NCBI GenBank assembly: GCA_027604005.1
Contig: JADGJT010000232.1
Span: 1-35,900, forward strand
DNA: 35,900 nucleotides
Origin: Dinochytrium kinnereticum
Lineage: Eukaryota; Chytridiomycota; Chytridiomycetes; Chytridiales; Chytridiaceae
Direction of reading: 5' to 3'
Shown here in pieces: positions 1-10,912 of this stretch. Numbering within the stretch: position 1 is the first letter of the stretch; the number at the start of each line of letters is the position of its first letter. A model generated the notes under the pieces. The model had not been told where the DNA came from. It saw only the letters and a list, made by a program, of their open reading frames with translations, and searched no databases. Made by a program: the position numbers and the translations under genes.

Positions 1-44
1 AGAAAGAGAAGAAAAAAAAAAAAAAAAAAAGAAGCACCACTCAC

Positions 45-650
45 CCAACATATTAACCGCAAACGTCACCTCAACCCCATCCTCGGTCAACCCCAAAGCA
101 CTCCCCCCAACACACCCCGCATTAAGCACAACAACTCCAACCTCCAACCCCCTCCCCAAAACCTCCCCAACAAACTCCCTCACAGAATGCAACGAAGCAA
201 GGTCAAGCCTCATCCCAACCACATGAGACGCCTCACATCCAGTCTGCGCGATGATGTCTTGAACGGTTTCCGTGACTTTTTTTAAAGACCGTGAGGCTAT
301 GATTACCTTGTGGTTGGATGCTGCGAGAAGTCGGGCGGTCTCTGTGTGGGGGAAGGAAGGCGGGTTAGTTTTTTTGTTTATGTTTTTTGTGGCTTGCGGG
401 AAGGAATGGGGGTGGGTTTTGTTTTTTGGTTGGCGTGAAGAGCGGAGATGGTGAATAAAGTCGGTCATTCCATCGTCTGAAAACGCACCACCCCACCGCA
501 ACCAACGACTCGCACCCCCCAAACAACAAGGTCCATAGTCCAAAAAACAAAAAACAAAAGAACCAAACCTCTTCCAATCCCAGAAGTGGCTCCAGTGACA
601 AGCACAGTCCTCCTCGCCCCCCGCAGCTCGTCATCAATCCTCGCATCCAT
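45..650 (-). CDS. Short-chain dehydrogenase/reductase, N-terminal part (runs off window)
   Basis: NAD(P)-dependent oxidoreductase of the SDR superfamily, retinol-dehydrogenase/WWOX-like in pattern; the substrate cannot be told. Two exons are visible, 569..650 and 45..341, joined in phase (G|AG makes the Glu of the loop). The dinucleotide-binding motif TGATSGIGRE is at residues 19-28, followed by TARLLA and a strand with Arg (IIASRS), the DLASL motif, LNAG (the usual NNAG position) and VNMLG. A GTGAGT donor at 44 down to 39 starts an intron that leaves the window, so the YxxxK active site and the C-terminal half are not seen. I chose the ATG at 648-650; upstream in the same frame there is only a TTG. 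Confident about the family, not about the substrate. Confidence 0.88.
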
Positions 651-1648
651 AACTTGGGGCAAGAGCGAATAGAGAAGAAAGAAAAAACACGGAAGGCAGG
701 TTCAGGCAGGCCAGGCCTTTCTTTTTTTTTTTTTGTGAGGTCCAGTCGGAGATGCCAAGTGATAAATTTGTCAGAAACAAAGACGCTTTTTGAGGACTTT
801 CACATGCAACAAACAAGCACACGCTCACCCATCGTTCCATTAATTGTAAGTATGTTTATTTTTTGTCCAGCAAAAATGAAGAAAGAAAGAAAGAAAGAAA
901 GTGTGCAGGAAAAGAGGGTTCGAAACCAAAAGAAAAGAAAAGAAAAAAAAAAAAGAGAAATGGAGTGCGCTAACGACGGGAAAGGATGCCAGAAAAAACA
1001 ACAAGATGAAAAAGTCAGAGGCAGGACGACGAAGGGTGAAAGTTTATGAACTGAGACCAGCACAGGCATGTAAACGATGATCAAAAGAAGTCAAATCGAA
1101 CGTCGCCAGCAAAGGTGAGGAAACGCGTAAAAGACAATAGCAAGTGAAGGGGAGAAAAGAGAGAAAAAAAAATATGACAGCGAACACGAAAGGGAGCGAA
1201 AAAAAGGAAAGAAACGAAAATACCTGGCTTGAAATGAAAAATGAAAAGAAGGCAAGCCCAAGATGAAGTAGTAGGCTTCAGCAAAAAGGGCAAAAAGAAA
1301 CCCCCACAAAAAAAAAAAACAAAAAAAAAAACAACCACACTAGGTAATAGATGGTCAAAAGATAACACCAATAAATCTATGTTAAAAGAAGGGAAATAGT
1401 AGCAGAATAAAAAGGACAGATGGAACAAGAAAGCATGAAGTAAACTACGAAAATAGAAAGAAGGGTGGGGGAAAGGCCAGGCAAAAGAAGACATCAAAAA
1501 ATAAGTAGAAAAGAATAGAAAACAACACATAAACGTTCCCCCAGGGTTACAAACCCTTCTCTATTCCAATAATCCATAACCACTCGTATTAAAAAAAAAA
1601 CAACAATCAATCAATCAAAACCCTTCCAACTCCCAGCCCAACCCCGAT
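651..1648. other. Intergenic: SDR promoter side and kinase 3' side
   Basis: About 1 kb without a supportable gene. The plus strand is very purine-rich, with A runs and GAAA repeats, and contains only low-complexity Lys- or Phe-rich open frames, which I treat as composition artefacts. It should hold the 5' UTR and promoter of the SDR gene and the 3' UTR of the kinase. No TATA or other site stands out. Confidence 0.5.
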
Positions 1649-4600
1649 TCACTCCGGCTGTCCCCACCCCATAAAATTCCTCTTCTCCCCCGCTCCCCCT
1701 CCGCCTCCACTCCCAACCAACCCACTCGCAGCAGCCCCCCATATATGCGCCGTAGAAACAACCGCCGGAGCCGAAGGGCTATGCACCATATTCACCCCCG
1801 CACCCCCCCCATTCGCAACGGCATTCGCTGCGGTCGTTGACGAATTTGCAGGCATTGCAAAACCCATCGACGGTTTCGCCTTCAAGTGATGAACGATGGG
1901 TGGAGAGGGTGACGGGGCAGGTGGGTTCGTGTGGTTTTGTGGAGACGGTGATGTGGTTCTTGTGGTGGTTGTTGCATGGGTTGCCGCGGAGGTGGTGGTG
2001 ATCGGGATAGGGGGAAGAGCAGCGGCACCACCGGCAGAGGGTAACCCCCCTCCTCCAAGAGGCGATTGCATACCACTCCCAGCGCTTCCATTCCATCCCT
2101 GTCCGCCTCGAGTCTGGGGGTACCCGAAAGTGGCGGGGCTTCCAGGAGGCGTTGGTAGATTCCCTCCCCCAACATTCGAAAGTGAAGCGCTGTGGTGAAG
2201 GGTTGGTAATCCGCCCCCTCCACCACCACCAGGTGACATCGCCACACCTCCAGGAATTCCATACCCTTGTTGAGGCTGATATCCGCCTCTCCCTGAACCC
2301 TGCATCATCACTTTTTGTCGATGCGGGGGTGACGAAGAATACGACATTCCCTGTGACCCTGTCATCCCCGCACCCCCGCCTCCACCACCAAACCCATGCC
2401 CCCCATTTTCAGCAGCAGCAGCAACGGCCGCCGCTTCACTCTGCGCCGCCGCCGCAGCATTCGCAGCAGCCTGAACCGCATTCGCCCTCCTGGCAGCAGC
2501 CACCAACGTGAAATCATACGTCCTGAAATTCTCCTCAATAAACTGCAACTCGGCCGTAGTCCTATCCACAGCCGTCGCTGGCACACCACCAACCCCCGTT
2601 CCAGTCAACGTCATACCAGGGGTTTGAACACCTCCACCACCGACCGACCGATTCCGACCCATAGCACGGGGGTCAAACAAGGGAATAGTAAAGGCACCGT
2701 TTTGAGAGGACTGCGTCGATGCGGCCTTCCGTCTTCCTGGGATGAAATTGTTACGGCCAGGGACGGTTGTGGTGGTTGTAGAAGTGGCTGTGGTGGTCGT
2801 GTTCGAGGTAGGGTTGGTTGTGCCGTCTGGGGCTTTTGCGGGCTTCTTTTTGCGGGGTTTGTATTTGAGGGGATTGTCTTCCAAAAGGAGTTCTTCCAGG
2901 TCATAGCTTGCGTCAAAGTTGGACCGGTTGGGCTGTGTGTGGGTTTTGCAGTCAGATATTTCTTTCTGTGAAGGAATTGATCATGTAGGCAGACAAGAAC
3001 ACAAAACAAAACCAAGAACAGCGTCGACATTTGAAAAAAAAAACCAACCACTCAATACTAACCTCAGGAACAAAAATCGGTCTCATATCCTTCCTCTCAA
3101 CTCTGTCCCACTCAAAAACTCCCAACCAAGGATGCCTACGAATACTATCGAACCCTTTACTCCCCAACCGTCTATCAACATTCCTCTCTAACAACCCTCT
3201 CAAAAATGAAGCGCAATCTTTCGAAAGATGAACAGGCTGTCGGCTGACATAGTTGTTGTCTGGGAGATTCAAGGGTTGCTTCCGAATGGCTTGAGTCAGG
3301 GCTTCATTTGAGTTGCCGCGAAATGGACGCTTCACGCACACAAAAAAAAAAAAGAGTCAGTGAATGCGGAAAAGCGGACGGGGAGGGGAACGACAGGGAA
3401 ATGAAGAAAGTTAGGGAAAAAGGCTTCCAACCCCCCAAGAAGCATAAAGAGAGTCTAGGGCTTTATGGTTTATCAGCCGTCGAGGCAGACCTGAACAAAC
3501 AGTAAAGTCCCACCTCCCCTCCCCCCGCCCCCGCCCCCTTCCCAAAAAAAAAAGGAAAGAAAGAAAGAAAGGCCAAACGACACACCTTCCCATAAAGACA
3601 CTCAAACAAGCAAACCCCAAGACTCCACCAATCAATCTGCCAAAGATATCCGCTCTCTCCAAAAATCTCGGGTGCTAAATTCAAAAACAAAACGGGTTAG
3701 ACTCAAAGAGACAAGGATAGAGAGAAGAAAGAAAGAAAAAAAAAAAGAAACTAGAAAGATAAAAAGAAGGGAACGAGTACGACAACACTCACCCATGTAA
3801 GCCAAAGTCCCAGAATGAGATTTCAATGCATTCCGCCCAACAAACTTGACGGCAATGTTAAAATCGGTGAGATGGACGTGACCCGAGTCATCGAAAAGGA
3901 CTGAATGAACAAAAGCGGGATTGTTAGTTTCGAATGATTTGCAGGTAAGGCTTCGACAAAGAAAGAAAGAAGCTCTTCCACAAACAAAAGCTTATTCGGG
4001 CCTAATCGACACCCAACCCTCCCTTAACCCCCCCCCTCCCGAAACCAAACAACGACCAGAAGAAAAAAACACTCACTATTATCCGGCTTCAAATCCCGAT
4101 GCACAATCTTATTCCTATGCAAGTAATTCAACGCTGAAGCCAACTCACAAGCCATAACCCTAACGGCCTCCTCCCTAAACCCCCCCATCCGATCCAAATG
4201 ATACCTCAAATCCCCACCCATCATCAGATCAAGCACCATAAACATATTATCATCATCCTGAAAAGCGTATCGAAGGTTCACAATATAAGGGTGTGAGATC
4301 TCCTCCAGGATAGCGCGCTCACGAAAAATGTTCTGAATGGCTCGCATGCGGACGCATTGCTGTTTGTTGATGTATTTCAGAGCATAGAGCTTCCGGGTGT
4401 CTCTTTTCTCGACGATTCGAACCTGGGTATTTTGTTTGTCATAGGGGAGAAGCGGGATTAGGTGGATGGCCCAGAGGTATGGGGATGGGTTACCTTTCCA
4501 AATGCTCCCTTACCAACACATCTCAGGAGGTTGAAATGCCGTAGATCAACTAGGAGAGCAATGGTTAGTCTTCTTGTTGCTCAAGGGGATGGGTCTCCAT

Positions 4601-4659
4601 ATCCAGAAGGGATCACCTTCGACGTCCTCTGAGAGATGCTTTGCATTGGAGTTTCCCAT
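1649..4659 (-). CDS. STK32/YANK-family Ser/Thr protein kinase, predicted N-myristoylated, long disordered tail
   Basis: AGC-group protein kinase of the STK32 (YANK) family, about 741 residues. Seven exons: 4617..4659, 4494..4549, 4077..4422, 3793..3900, 3586..3674, 3063..3329, 1649..2965; lengths sum to 2226 nt. The start gives MGNSNAKHLS, an N-myristoylation-type end like that of animal STK32 (MGxN...). Kinase landmarks: glycine loop GKGAFGK at 27-33, ATP Lys49 in YALK, alpha-C Glu68, HRDLKPDN at 141-148, DFN (not DFG) at 161-163, APE at 185-187, and DWWSLG in the C lobe. DFN is normal for this family. The catalytic domain and its NPLKY tail end near residue 340. The last 400 residues are Gly/Ala/Ser/Thr-rich, except for a conserved-looking segment ELQFIEENFRTYDF near 442-455 that resembles the STK32 C-terminal region. 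Substrates are unknown. Confidence 0.92.
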
Positions 4660-5102
4660 GATTTGATCCCGTCGTCTATCTCCAGGCAGCCTCTCTTCAC
4701 TTTCTCAGTCTACCGCATGCACACACAGTCCGTTGCCCTCTCCGTTGCTTGCAGCTGCGGGTGGTGGTGATGGGATGGCGGGGGGTGCGGTGTCGATGGA
4801 TGAGCGTGGGAATTGCGTTTGTTGGTGGTGCTGAGGTGTCCCCAACAACAACAGCGTCAAATGGATTTATTTAATTGATTGCGGGCTGTCACACACCCCC
4901 TTCAACAGTAATGAGCGTGTGTGACCACTCAGCCAGTCTGGAAAGAAAAACAAAAGAAAGCTGCAGCACAGTCGCACAGAGAGGTCCACAGGGATATTCT
5001 GAGTTGATAGATGCTTGAATAACGTCTGTCTCCGATTAATGGTTCATTCAGTCACACAGAGAGATCCACACAGGGATATTGTTATTCTCAGTCATAAGTG
5101 CT
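4660..5102. other. Intergenic: kinase promoter and 3' side of small gene
   Basis: No gene seen. This is the probable 5' UTR and promoter of the kinase. It contains most of an imperfect direct repeat, described separately, and a Leu/Ile-poor, mixed-composition stretch around 4680-4920. Confidence 0.45.
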
Positions 5103-5107
5103 TCAAT
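4971..5107. repeat. Imperfect direct repeat, two copies 80 bp apart
   Basis: Copy 1 at about 4971-5019 and copy 2 at about 5051-5107 share GTCRCACAGAGAGRTCCACA, then GGGATATT and a RTGCTTSAAT end. Copy 2 carries a 2-bp CA insertion and about 6 more bases before its end. Copy 2 overlaps the stop codon of the small gene ending at 5103, so the duplication seems to have copied that gene's 3' end into the spacer. Confidence 0.6.
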
Positions 5108-5617
5108 TTGTTCTTCCATCCTCCTCTGCCGCCCTCAACCTCGCCAGCCGAACCTGATTCCTCCTCCCAACCACCCTCACAACATTCCTCCTCTCCTCCT
5201 CACCCATAATATCCCAATTCATGATCCGTGACATCGTCCCATCCTGTGAAAAGCGCCTCACAGTGAGTCAAGAAAGCAAAAAAAAATAAAAGCAAAACAA
5301 ACAACAAGTAACCATCCCCCTAACCCTTCCTCCAACAAAAAATTGGGGGGGAGGGGGAAACCAAACCAACCACAAAAAGAAAAAAAGGAACCACACTGCA
5401 GAGGGGGAAGAAAAGAGCATGCCAGTACCTCATTCACCACGATAGGTCCTAAAGCGTCCAGCGCGACCGTTGTGACGGTTCCATCGGTTGCCAGAGTGAC
5501 ATTTTGGGGTGGAGCATCAACGGGGTTAGCGGGGTGGTAATCGATGGCGAGAGGAGGTTGTGCCGGGTGTTGGTCATCAGCGTTCAATGGTGGTGGTGGT
5601 GGTGACTGTCCAGGCAT
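5103..5617 (-). CDS. Small conserved protein with a VNxDGTMSRIxNW motif
   Basis: A 109-residue, two-exon protein: 5429..5617 (63 codons) and 5103..5243 (46 codons plus stop), with donor GAG|GTACTG and acceptor CACAG|GATGGG. The N-terminal 40 residues are Pro/Ala-rich and probably disordered. The splice joins GPIVVNE to DGTMSRIMNWD, followed by a basic helix (EEERRNVVRVVGRRNQVRLARL). From memory, a VNxDGTxxRIxNW...ER...R..RN.xRL pattern occurs in small uncharacterised fungal and plant (plastid) proteins; I cannot name the family with certainty. The joined motif across the intron is good support that this is a real gene. Function unknown. Confidence 0.78.
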
Positions 5618-6315
5618 ATCAGTTAAACTTTTTTTTTTTTGCCCTTCTCATTCAGCAACTTTGTTCTATGAAAGTCCAATAAATGACGATGACAATCCTA
5701 TCATCACAACAAAGGCCGCAGTGCAATGAACAACAACAACAACAAAAAAAATAAAATAATTATCAAACACCACTTCTATTCAAAATAAAAAAAAGGAAAC
5801 CCCAAGCAAGGAGAGATCCAAACCAACCACACCTCACATCAAACGACAATAATAAAAAAAAAAAGGTGTCTCATAGAAACAAGCAAAAGGCCAAAATGAA
5901 AAAGGGAAGAAAAGGAAAACATGAACCGAAACAGAACAAATCCAAGGAAAAAAATGAATCAAAGAGGGGCCAGCCATCTGGAGAAAGAAACAAACTTGAA
6001 AAAAAGGCCAAAAAAACAAAACAAAACAACAAAACGTGTAGGTCGGGAAGCTCGCAACAGAGAGAAAGAAAGGAAAAATAATAAGCGAGGTGACAGGAAA
6101 GCACGACACGACAAAGGAGAGGACACTCTATAGTTAGGAAAAGGGAAGGGTTCGATGAGGAAACAAAATGGCAAACTCAAAAATGAAAGAGAACCAGCCA
6201 GTAAAAGAGTAAAAGGAAAAGGAGATTGAAAAGGCCCTATCAAACAATAGGAGAAAGCATCACAAAGAAGAAAGGAGAGTCGAGGAAACCCCCGAGTCGG
6301 ACCCAGCGCTCCAAT
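5618..6315. other. Intergenic: A/G-rich, no gene seen
   Basis: Holds the 5' side of the small gene and the 3' UTR of Ras. The plus strand from 5830 to 6260 is almost pure purine with A runs; the Lys/Glu/Arg-rich frames on it and the Phe/Leu-rich frames opposite are composition artefacts. Confidence 0.5.
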
Positions 6316-7680
6316 TTACATAATCTCACACATCCTCTTCCTCCTTCCCTTCTCCCTAAACCTCCCACTCCCCCCATATCCCATCTCTCTCGCATCAAAC
6401 CTCTCCGAGCTCTTCCTAGAATTCACAAACTGTCTATCCCCCGCCCCGAAAGTATTACTCTGCCTCCCCTCATTCCGAATAGCCTTGATCAACAAATGAA
6501 ATGCCTCATCCACATTCACCCTCGTCCTCGCGGAACTCTCAATATAAGGACACCCAAAATGATGAGCCGCCTCCCTCCCTTCCGAAGAAGCGACCGCTCG
6601 ATGACTCTCCAGATCCGCCTTGTTCCCCACAAGCACAACCGGGAACCAATCCCGATCTTTGACGCGGAGGATCTGCTGATGAAACGTGTGGACCTCTTCA
6701 AATGAGGACCGGGACGTGATGCTGAAGACGAGGAGAAACCCTTCCCCGGATCGCATGTACTGCTCTCGCATCGCAGAGTACTCCTCTTGGCCTGCCGTGT
6801 CGAGAACATCGAGGACAACGGGTTCGCCTTCAATGACACATTGCTTGCGGTAGGAGTCTTCAATAGTGGGATCGTACTCGTCGACGAATTGGGATTGGAT
6901 GAATTGAATGGTGAGCGCCGACTGGGTGGAACGAACAAAGCAGGTTAGCCTTGAATGGTGGTCCTCGAAACCAAAAGACCAGTGAACCCCTCCATCCCAA
7001 ACATTCCAGCGATCAAGCATATCTCCCTCTCCCTTCGCACAACAAAAAAATCACCTTCCCCTATCCCTGACCCTATGAATAACCACGAAACCCCTCACCA
7101 CAAAACAAAACCAAAATCTCAAACCAGAAATCAACACACGACAAAAAAAAAAAATTAAAAAAGAAGGGGTGACGGTCACACCAACCCCCCATCCGAATCC
7201 CAAAAGAAAAAATGCCCCTACACGCCTCCCACCTTTCCCCCCCCATCAGTACCCGCCAAACCACCACGTTGCTGCCCCCACAAAGAGAATCTTAAGGAAA
7301 CCTTTTCCCTTCCGTCCGTCCCTGTTTCCAGAAAACAAACCATCCGATGACAAAGGACCCCCTCCCCCCGAGAGACAAAGGTTGATCAAATCTATCGCAT
7401 CGCAGCCCCGCGAAGCAACCCTCCGACAAAGAAGAATGAAGATTTGGGGCGGCCCTCTTCCTTCCTCAGTGGAGAAGAATCACACAGTCGAGGGTCAAAA
7501 CCAAACAACAGTCCACTTGCTTTGTTGCAACCATACCATAGTCACAGTTCATCCCACCCGCGAACAACCAACTAGAACCTAACGAAAAGCTAAAGATCCC
7601 CTCACCTTTCCAACACCACCTCCTCCAACCACAACAATCTTGTACTCCCTCATGAGGTTAGCCCTTGACATTCTCGACAT
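6316..7680 (-). CDS. Ras-family small GTPase with CaaX box
   Basis: Ras-type GTP-binding switch protein, 226 residues, two exons: 7606..7680 (25 codons) and 6316..6921, split by a 684-nt intron exactly between Lys25 and Ser26 of the P-loop. Motifs: P-loop GGGGVGKS at 19-26 (positions equal to human Gly12 and Gly13 are both Gly, so not an activated form), effector loop YDPTIEDSY, switch [13 protein letters not shown] with the catalytic Gln kept, NKAD for guanine recognition, and SAR where most Ras proteins have SAK. The C-terminus is basic ([11 protein letters not shown]) and ends in CEIM, a farnesylation-type CaaX, so membrane attachment is expected. The start at 7678-7680 gives a nine-residue extension over human Ras; Met4 or Met10 are alternatives. 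Close to fungal Ras1/Ras2 rather than Rap or Rheb. Confidence 0.95.
6922..7605 (-). other. Long first intron of the Ras gene
   Basis: Donor GTGAGG next to the Lys25 codon and acceptor CCCAG before Ser26. At 684 nt it is many times longer than most introns here. Its plus strand is C/A-rich; no extra exon is needed, since the protein joins perfectly across it. I saw no convincing small RNA or ORF inside. Confidence 0.7.
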
Positions 7681-9010
7681 GATGATGCTCTACAAAGAAA
7701 AACCCCACCACAACGCCAAAGAGAAGAAAACAACGTTAACAAAAGAATAAGGAAAGCGAGACCCAACCCTCCATCAAGCAAAAAGGAAAATGAGTTCCCA
7801 ATCTCCATCCAAGTAAACAGGAGCAAAAGGAAAAGAAGAAGAAGAGAAGAAAAACCCCTCATCCGACTCGCAACCAAAGTCCCAGCAGATAAAAAAACAA
7901 AGTCGCTCACCTAACCACAGAAAGAAGAAAAAAAGAGAACCGTAACAGCAATACACCCTCCAAAAGTTCCGTACAATAAAAGCCAATCTTCAATCCCCAG
8001 AGTCAAAAACAGGCTCCAACCAAAAGAAGAGCCCCAAAAAGCCGTTCGTGATCCAGCAAGCCCGACTCTGACCGATTCAAACCAGCAACCCAAATGAAGT
8101 TCGTCCTAAGCAAAACAACAAGATGCCGTCCAAGAGTCAGCAGTAAATGCAGCGAGCGTAAGACTCAGGTAATCGCTCACTCGGGAGCAACGGCAGGGGG
8201 AGGGAGAGAGACAGAGAGAGAGAGGGAGGGAGGGTGAAAAATTGGAGGAGCCACAGCCAAACTCAAAAACGAAAAAGAGGAAAGACATGGGAGGTCACAC
8301 ACAAGATTGAACATTCCCTGCCCTCCACGCCAACGCATTCACGCCAGCTGCGCCAGAGCTACGCCATATCAAAAACGCATCCTGCCGTGCTGCCAAAGCG
8401 GAGAAAGAGGGTTGCACAAGCGTCACACGCTATCCTCATTGGGAGTGCAGAGCCTCCCCCTTTGTCTCACTTGGGATATCTCAACATCTTAAATATCTTG
8501 GAAATTATTACCACCATATATTCTAATTATTTGTTAAAAAAAAGGGGAAGAACAACCAGAGGCAGGGAATAAGGTAAATTGGCCAAAAATCGGTGGAAAG
8601 AAGAGAAAAAAAAAAAAGTAAAACAAAGGTACAATACACAATTATAAAACAAAGAAACAATATTACTGAAACACCCAAACACCCCACCGATGAGAAACAC
8701 AAAGAAAAAAAAGGAGCAAATGCATAACAGATAAAAGGAGAAGGGGTTTAAGTAGTGGGGGGGTCAAATAAAGAAAAAGAAAAAAGGAAAAGGAAAAAAA
8801 GGAACTCAGTCATCGAGCAACAAAAAGAAAAGAAAAGAATAAGCGAAAAGCGCAACGAGAAACGAAAAAGAAAAAACTTGTTACGTAAGGAAATTAAAAA
8901 AAAAGTAAACCAAGAAACCAAAATTGCAAACGTCTAAAAAAAGTAGCGAAAAAAAAACCCCCTCAGCAAACCTCCTTCCCACCACCACCCAAGAAAAAAA
9001 AACACTCACA
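7681..9010. other. Intergenic: Ras 5' region and F1 3' region
   Basis: 1.3 kb with no gene I can support. A GA microsatellite lies at about 8196-8234, and 8580-9000 is extremely A-rich on the plus strand. A TTTGTAG just upstream of the Ras ATG could be the acceptor of a 5'-UTR intron. Confidence 0.45.
8196..8234. repeat. GA-rich microsatellite
   Basis: Short run of GGGAG, GAGA and GGGA units on the plus strand, upstream of the Ras gene. On the Ras sense strand it reads as a CT tract. Confidence 0.7.
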
Positions 9011-10570
9011 TTACATCAACCCCACCATAACCCCCACAACTACCGCCCCAACGACCACCCCAATGCCGCCGCCAACCTCTTGCACGGCTCCACTTCTCAA
9101 GCTCGTAGTAATAGTCGACACTGGCGCAGTGATGGCCGGCGCAACATCCGTCGTCGTCGTCGTCTCCTCCACGGCCAAAGAAGATGCAGACGGTGCAGCA
9201 GTGGTGGTGGGAACGGCTCCAGGGATGGTGAACACGCTTGAAGGAAACTGGAACCACGGATTGGTGGAGTTCTCGGGAAGCTCTGGAAGCTCTTTGAAGT
9301 CAAAGCCTTCGCCATAATCACCGGGGATGACGGAGACGCAGCCGTTGATGTCGTAACCGGCGAAGCAGCTGTAAAAATTTGGGGGTATAGGGGGTCAGGT
9401 GATCATGGTTCGCGATGTGAAAGAACGAGAAGGGGACAGCGGAATCGCAAAACGTTGGGGAAGCAACATCTAAACAAAGCAAAACAAAAAAAGCCAGAAG
9501 AGAGAAAAAACAAGGAGAAGGACAAATCAACTTACTCAAAATTCTTGTCATGATCCGTCACGTTAAAATCGGCACCAGCCGGAATCTTACAGCACCTCAC
9601 GCAAAAATAATCTCCTCCCACAATCTCGACATACCGATCATACCCCAAACAATGTGAAAAAGGTTCAATACCCCAAGAAGCGTCATCATACCTATGCAGA
9701 GAGAAAAACGTTAGAAAAAGAGAAGAACAACACAAACCCGCAGGAGACAATGAAACCAAAAATAAATAATAAAAAAGACTCACTGTCCGCCTCCACCCCT
9801 CTCCGAAACTTCCATCCCAAACAAGTTGATCCTCCCCGTGATCTGAATGGCATCAGGAGTCTTGATGGCATGAGCCGAGAGAATGAACTCGGAATCCATC
9901 CGAATGATATCGTTTGAGCCAGCCGTTCCAAAGCACTTTGACACAGCCTGGCCCTCAGACTCTCCAATGCTGATGTTTTTCTATGAGATAGTTTAATGCA
10001 AAGGCCAAGTTCGGTGGAACAATCCCAGCCAACTGGAAATATCAACTGATGTATCTATCGCGTGTAACAGAAGACGGGAACAGGGTGAATATCGCCCCAT
10101 CCAGCAAGTGTCACACCAAACAGGGAAGAGACTGTCTGCTTGGGTCAAATCCACACACCAGACATGATACCATCCAACGCCCATTCCTGGTCACCGCCAA
10201 CACCCAGTCCTGACTGTCCTGACTGTTGACCGCCCAAAAAGTAAGAGAATAAAGCCATCAAGAACACCACCCCACCTCCTCAACCGCATCTGCATCATGA
10301 CCATGTCCAACGCATCACTGCCAGCTCAACCATCTATCTCCACGCAGCAAGGAAGACAAAAAAAGGAAGAAGGAGAGAAACAAGGGTGGAGGAAGGACGC
10401 CTGCAAATACTCACCCCATTCGGAAGGAGCAGACAAAAGTTCTTCTCATCAGTGACCTGAATGACCTTTTCAGGCAGCACAGTTGGCGGGATGGACTGAG
10501 CGGCGATGAAGGAGAGCGATGCAGCAGCGATTGCGGCAATGGCGGTGATGGTGGTAGGTTGTGAGCGCAT
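9011..10570 (-). CDS. Secreted 8-cysteine protein with Ser/Thr tail and GPI-type end (F1)
   Basis: First of five paralogues in this window; 288 residues. Exons 10415..10570, 9784..9980, 9536..9691 and 9011..9368. Residues 1-24 form a signal peptide (ends FIAAQ). The conserved domain reads NFCLLLP (45-50), NISIGESEGQAVSKC, a beta-type stretch ending IQITGRI, GGGGQYDDASWGIEPF (around 114-129), C-x-GYDRYVEIVGGD, FCVRCC (147-152), then CFAG (171-174) and GC (180) before a PGDYG turn. The eight cysteines are at 46, 68, 132, 148, 151, 152, 171 and 180, enough for four disulfides. The tail after about 215 is Ser/Thr/Ala-rich, likely O-glycosylated, and ends in a hydrophobic segment typical of a GPI signal. 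The layout recalls fungal surface proteins sometimes annotated macrophage-activating glycoprotein; that link is from memory. Role unknown. Confidence 0.88.
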
Positions 10571-10723
10571 GATGATGTTGATGTTGATGATGATGCTGAC
10601 GTGGAGTGGTGAGTTGGTGGTGTGGTGGTGAGGTGGTGAGGTGGCAGTAAGCGAGTGTTTGATAATCAGCGTGTGAGTGAAGTTGGGGAGATTGGAGGGA
10701 GATGATTTTTTAGCTTCTCTTAA

Positions 10724-10755
10724 ATAATAATAACAACAACAATAATAATAATAAT
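10724..10755. repeat. AAT/AAC trinucleotide microsatellite
   Basis: Run of ATA/ACA triplets about 150 bp upstream of the F1 start codon. Confidence 0.75.
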
Positions 10756-10862
10756 ATCAATTATGTATTATTATTTAATTCAATTATGATGAGCCTGCAT
10801 GAGCAAGTGACCAGAGAATTCTTGATGATGATGATAATGATAATTAACAATTATTATTATTG

Positions 10863-10912
10863 AGAAAGAAAGAAAGAAAGAAAAGAAAAGAAAAGAAAGA
10901 AAGAAGGAAAGA
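10863..10912. repeat. GAAA/GAAAA microsatellite
   Basis: Near-continuous GAAA and GAAAA units on the plus strand in the F1-F2 spacer. Confidence 0.75.

Noticed and set aside
905..935. GGTTCGAAACC resembling a tRNA T-arm
   Set aside because: No acceptor stem, D-arm or anticodon arm can be drawn around it, and the flanks are homopurine.
1896..2971. Several plus-strand frames of 100-190 codons
   Set aside because: They are antisense shadows of the Gly/Ala-rich kinase tail exon, with Pro/Arg-rich sequence and no motif.
3793..3900. DFN in place of DFG as evidence of a dead kinase
   Set aside because: STK32/YANK kinases normally carry DFN; Lys49, Glu68, Asp143 and Asp161 are all present.
5866..6133. 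Lys/Arg/Glu-rich open frames on the plus strand
   Set aside because: They come from homopurine composition opposite Phe/Leu-rich frames; the stretch lies in Ras 3' and small-gene 5' noncoding DNA.
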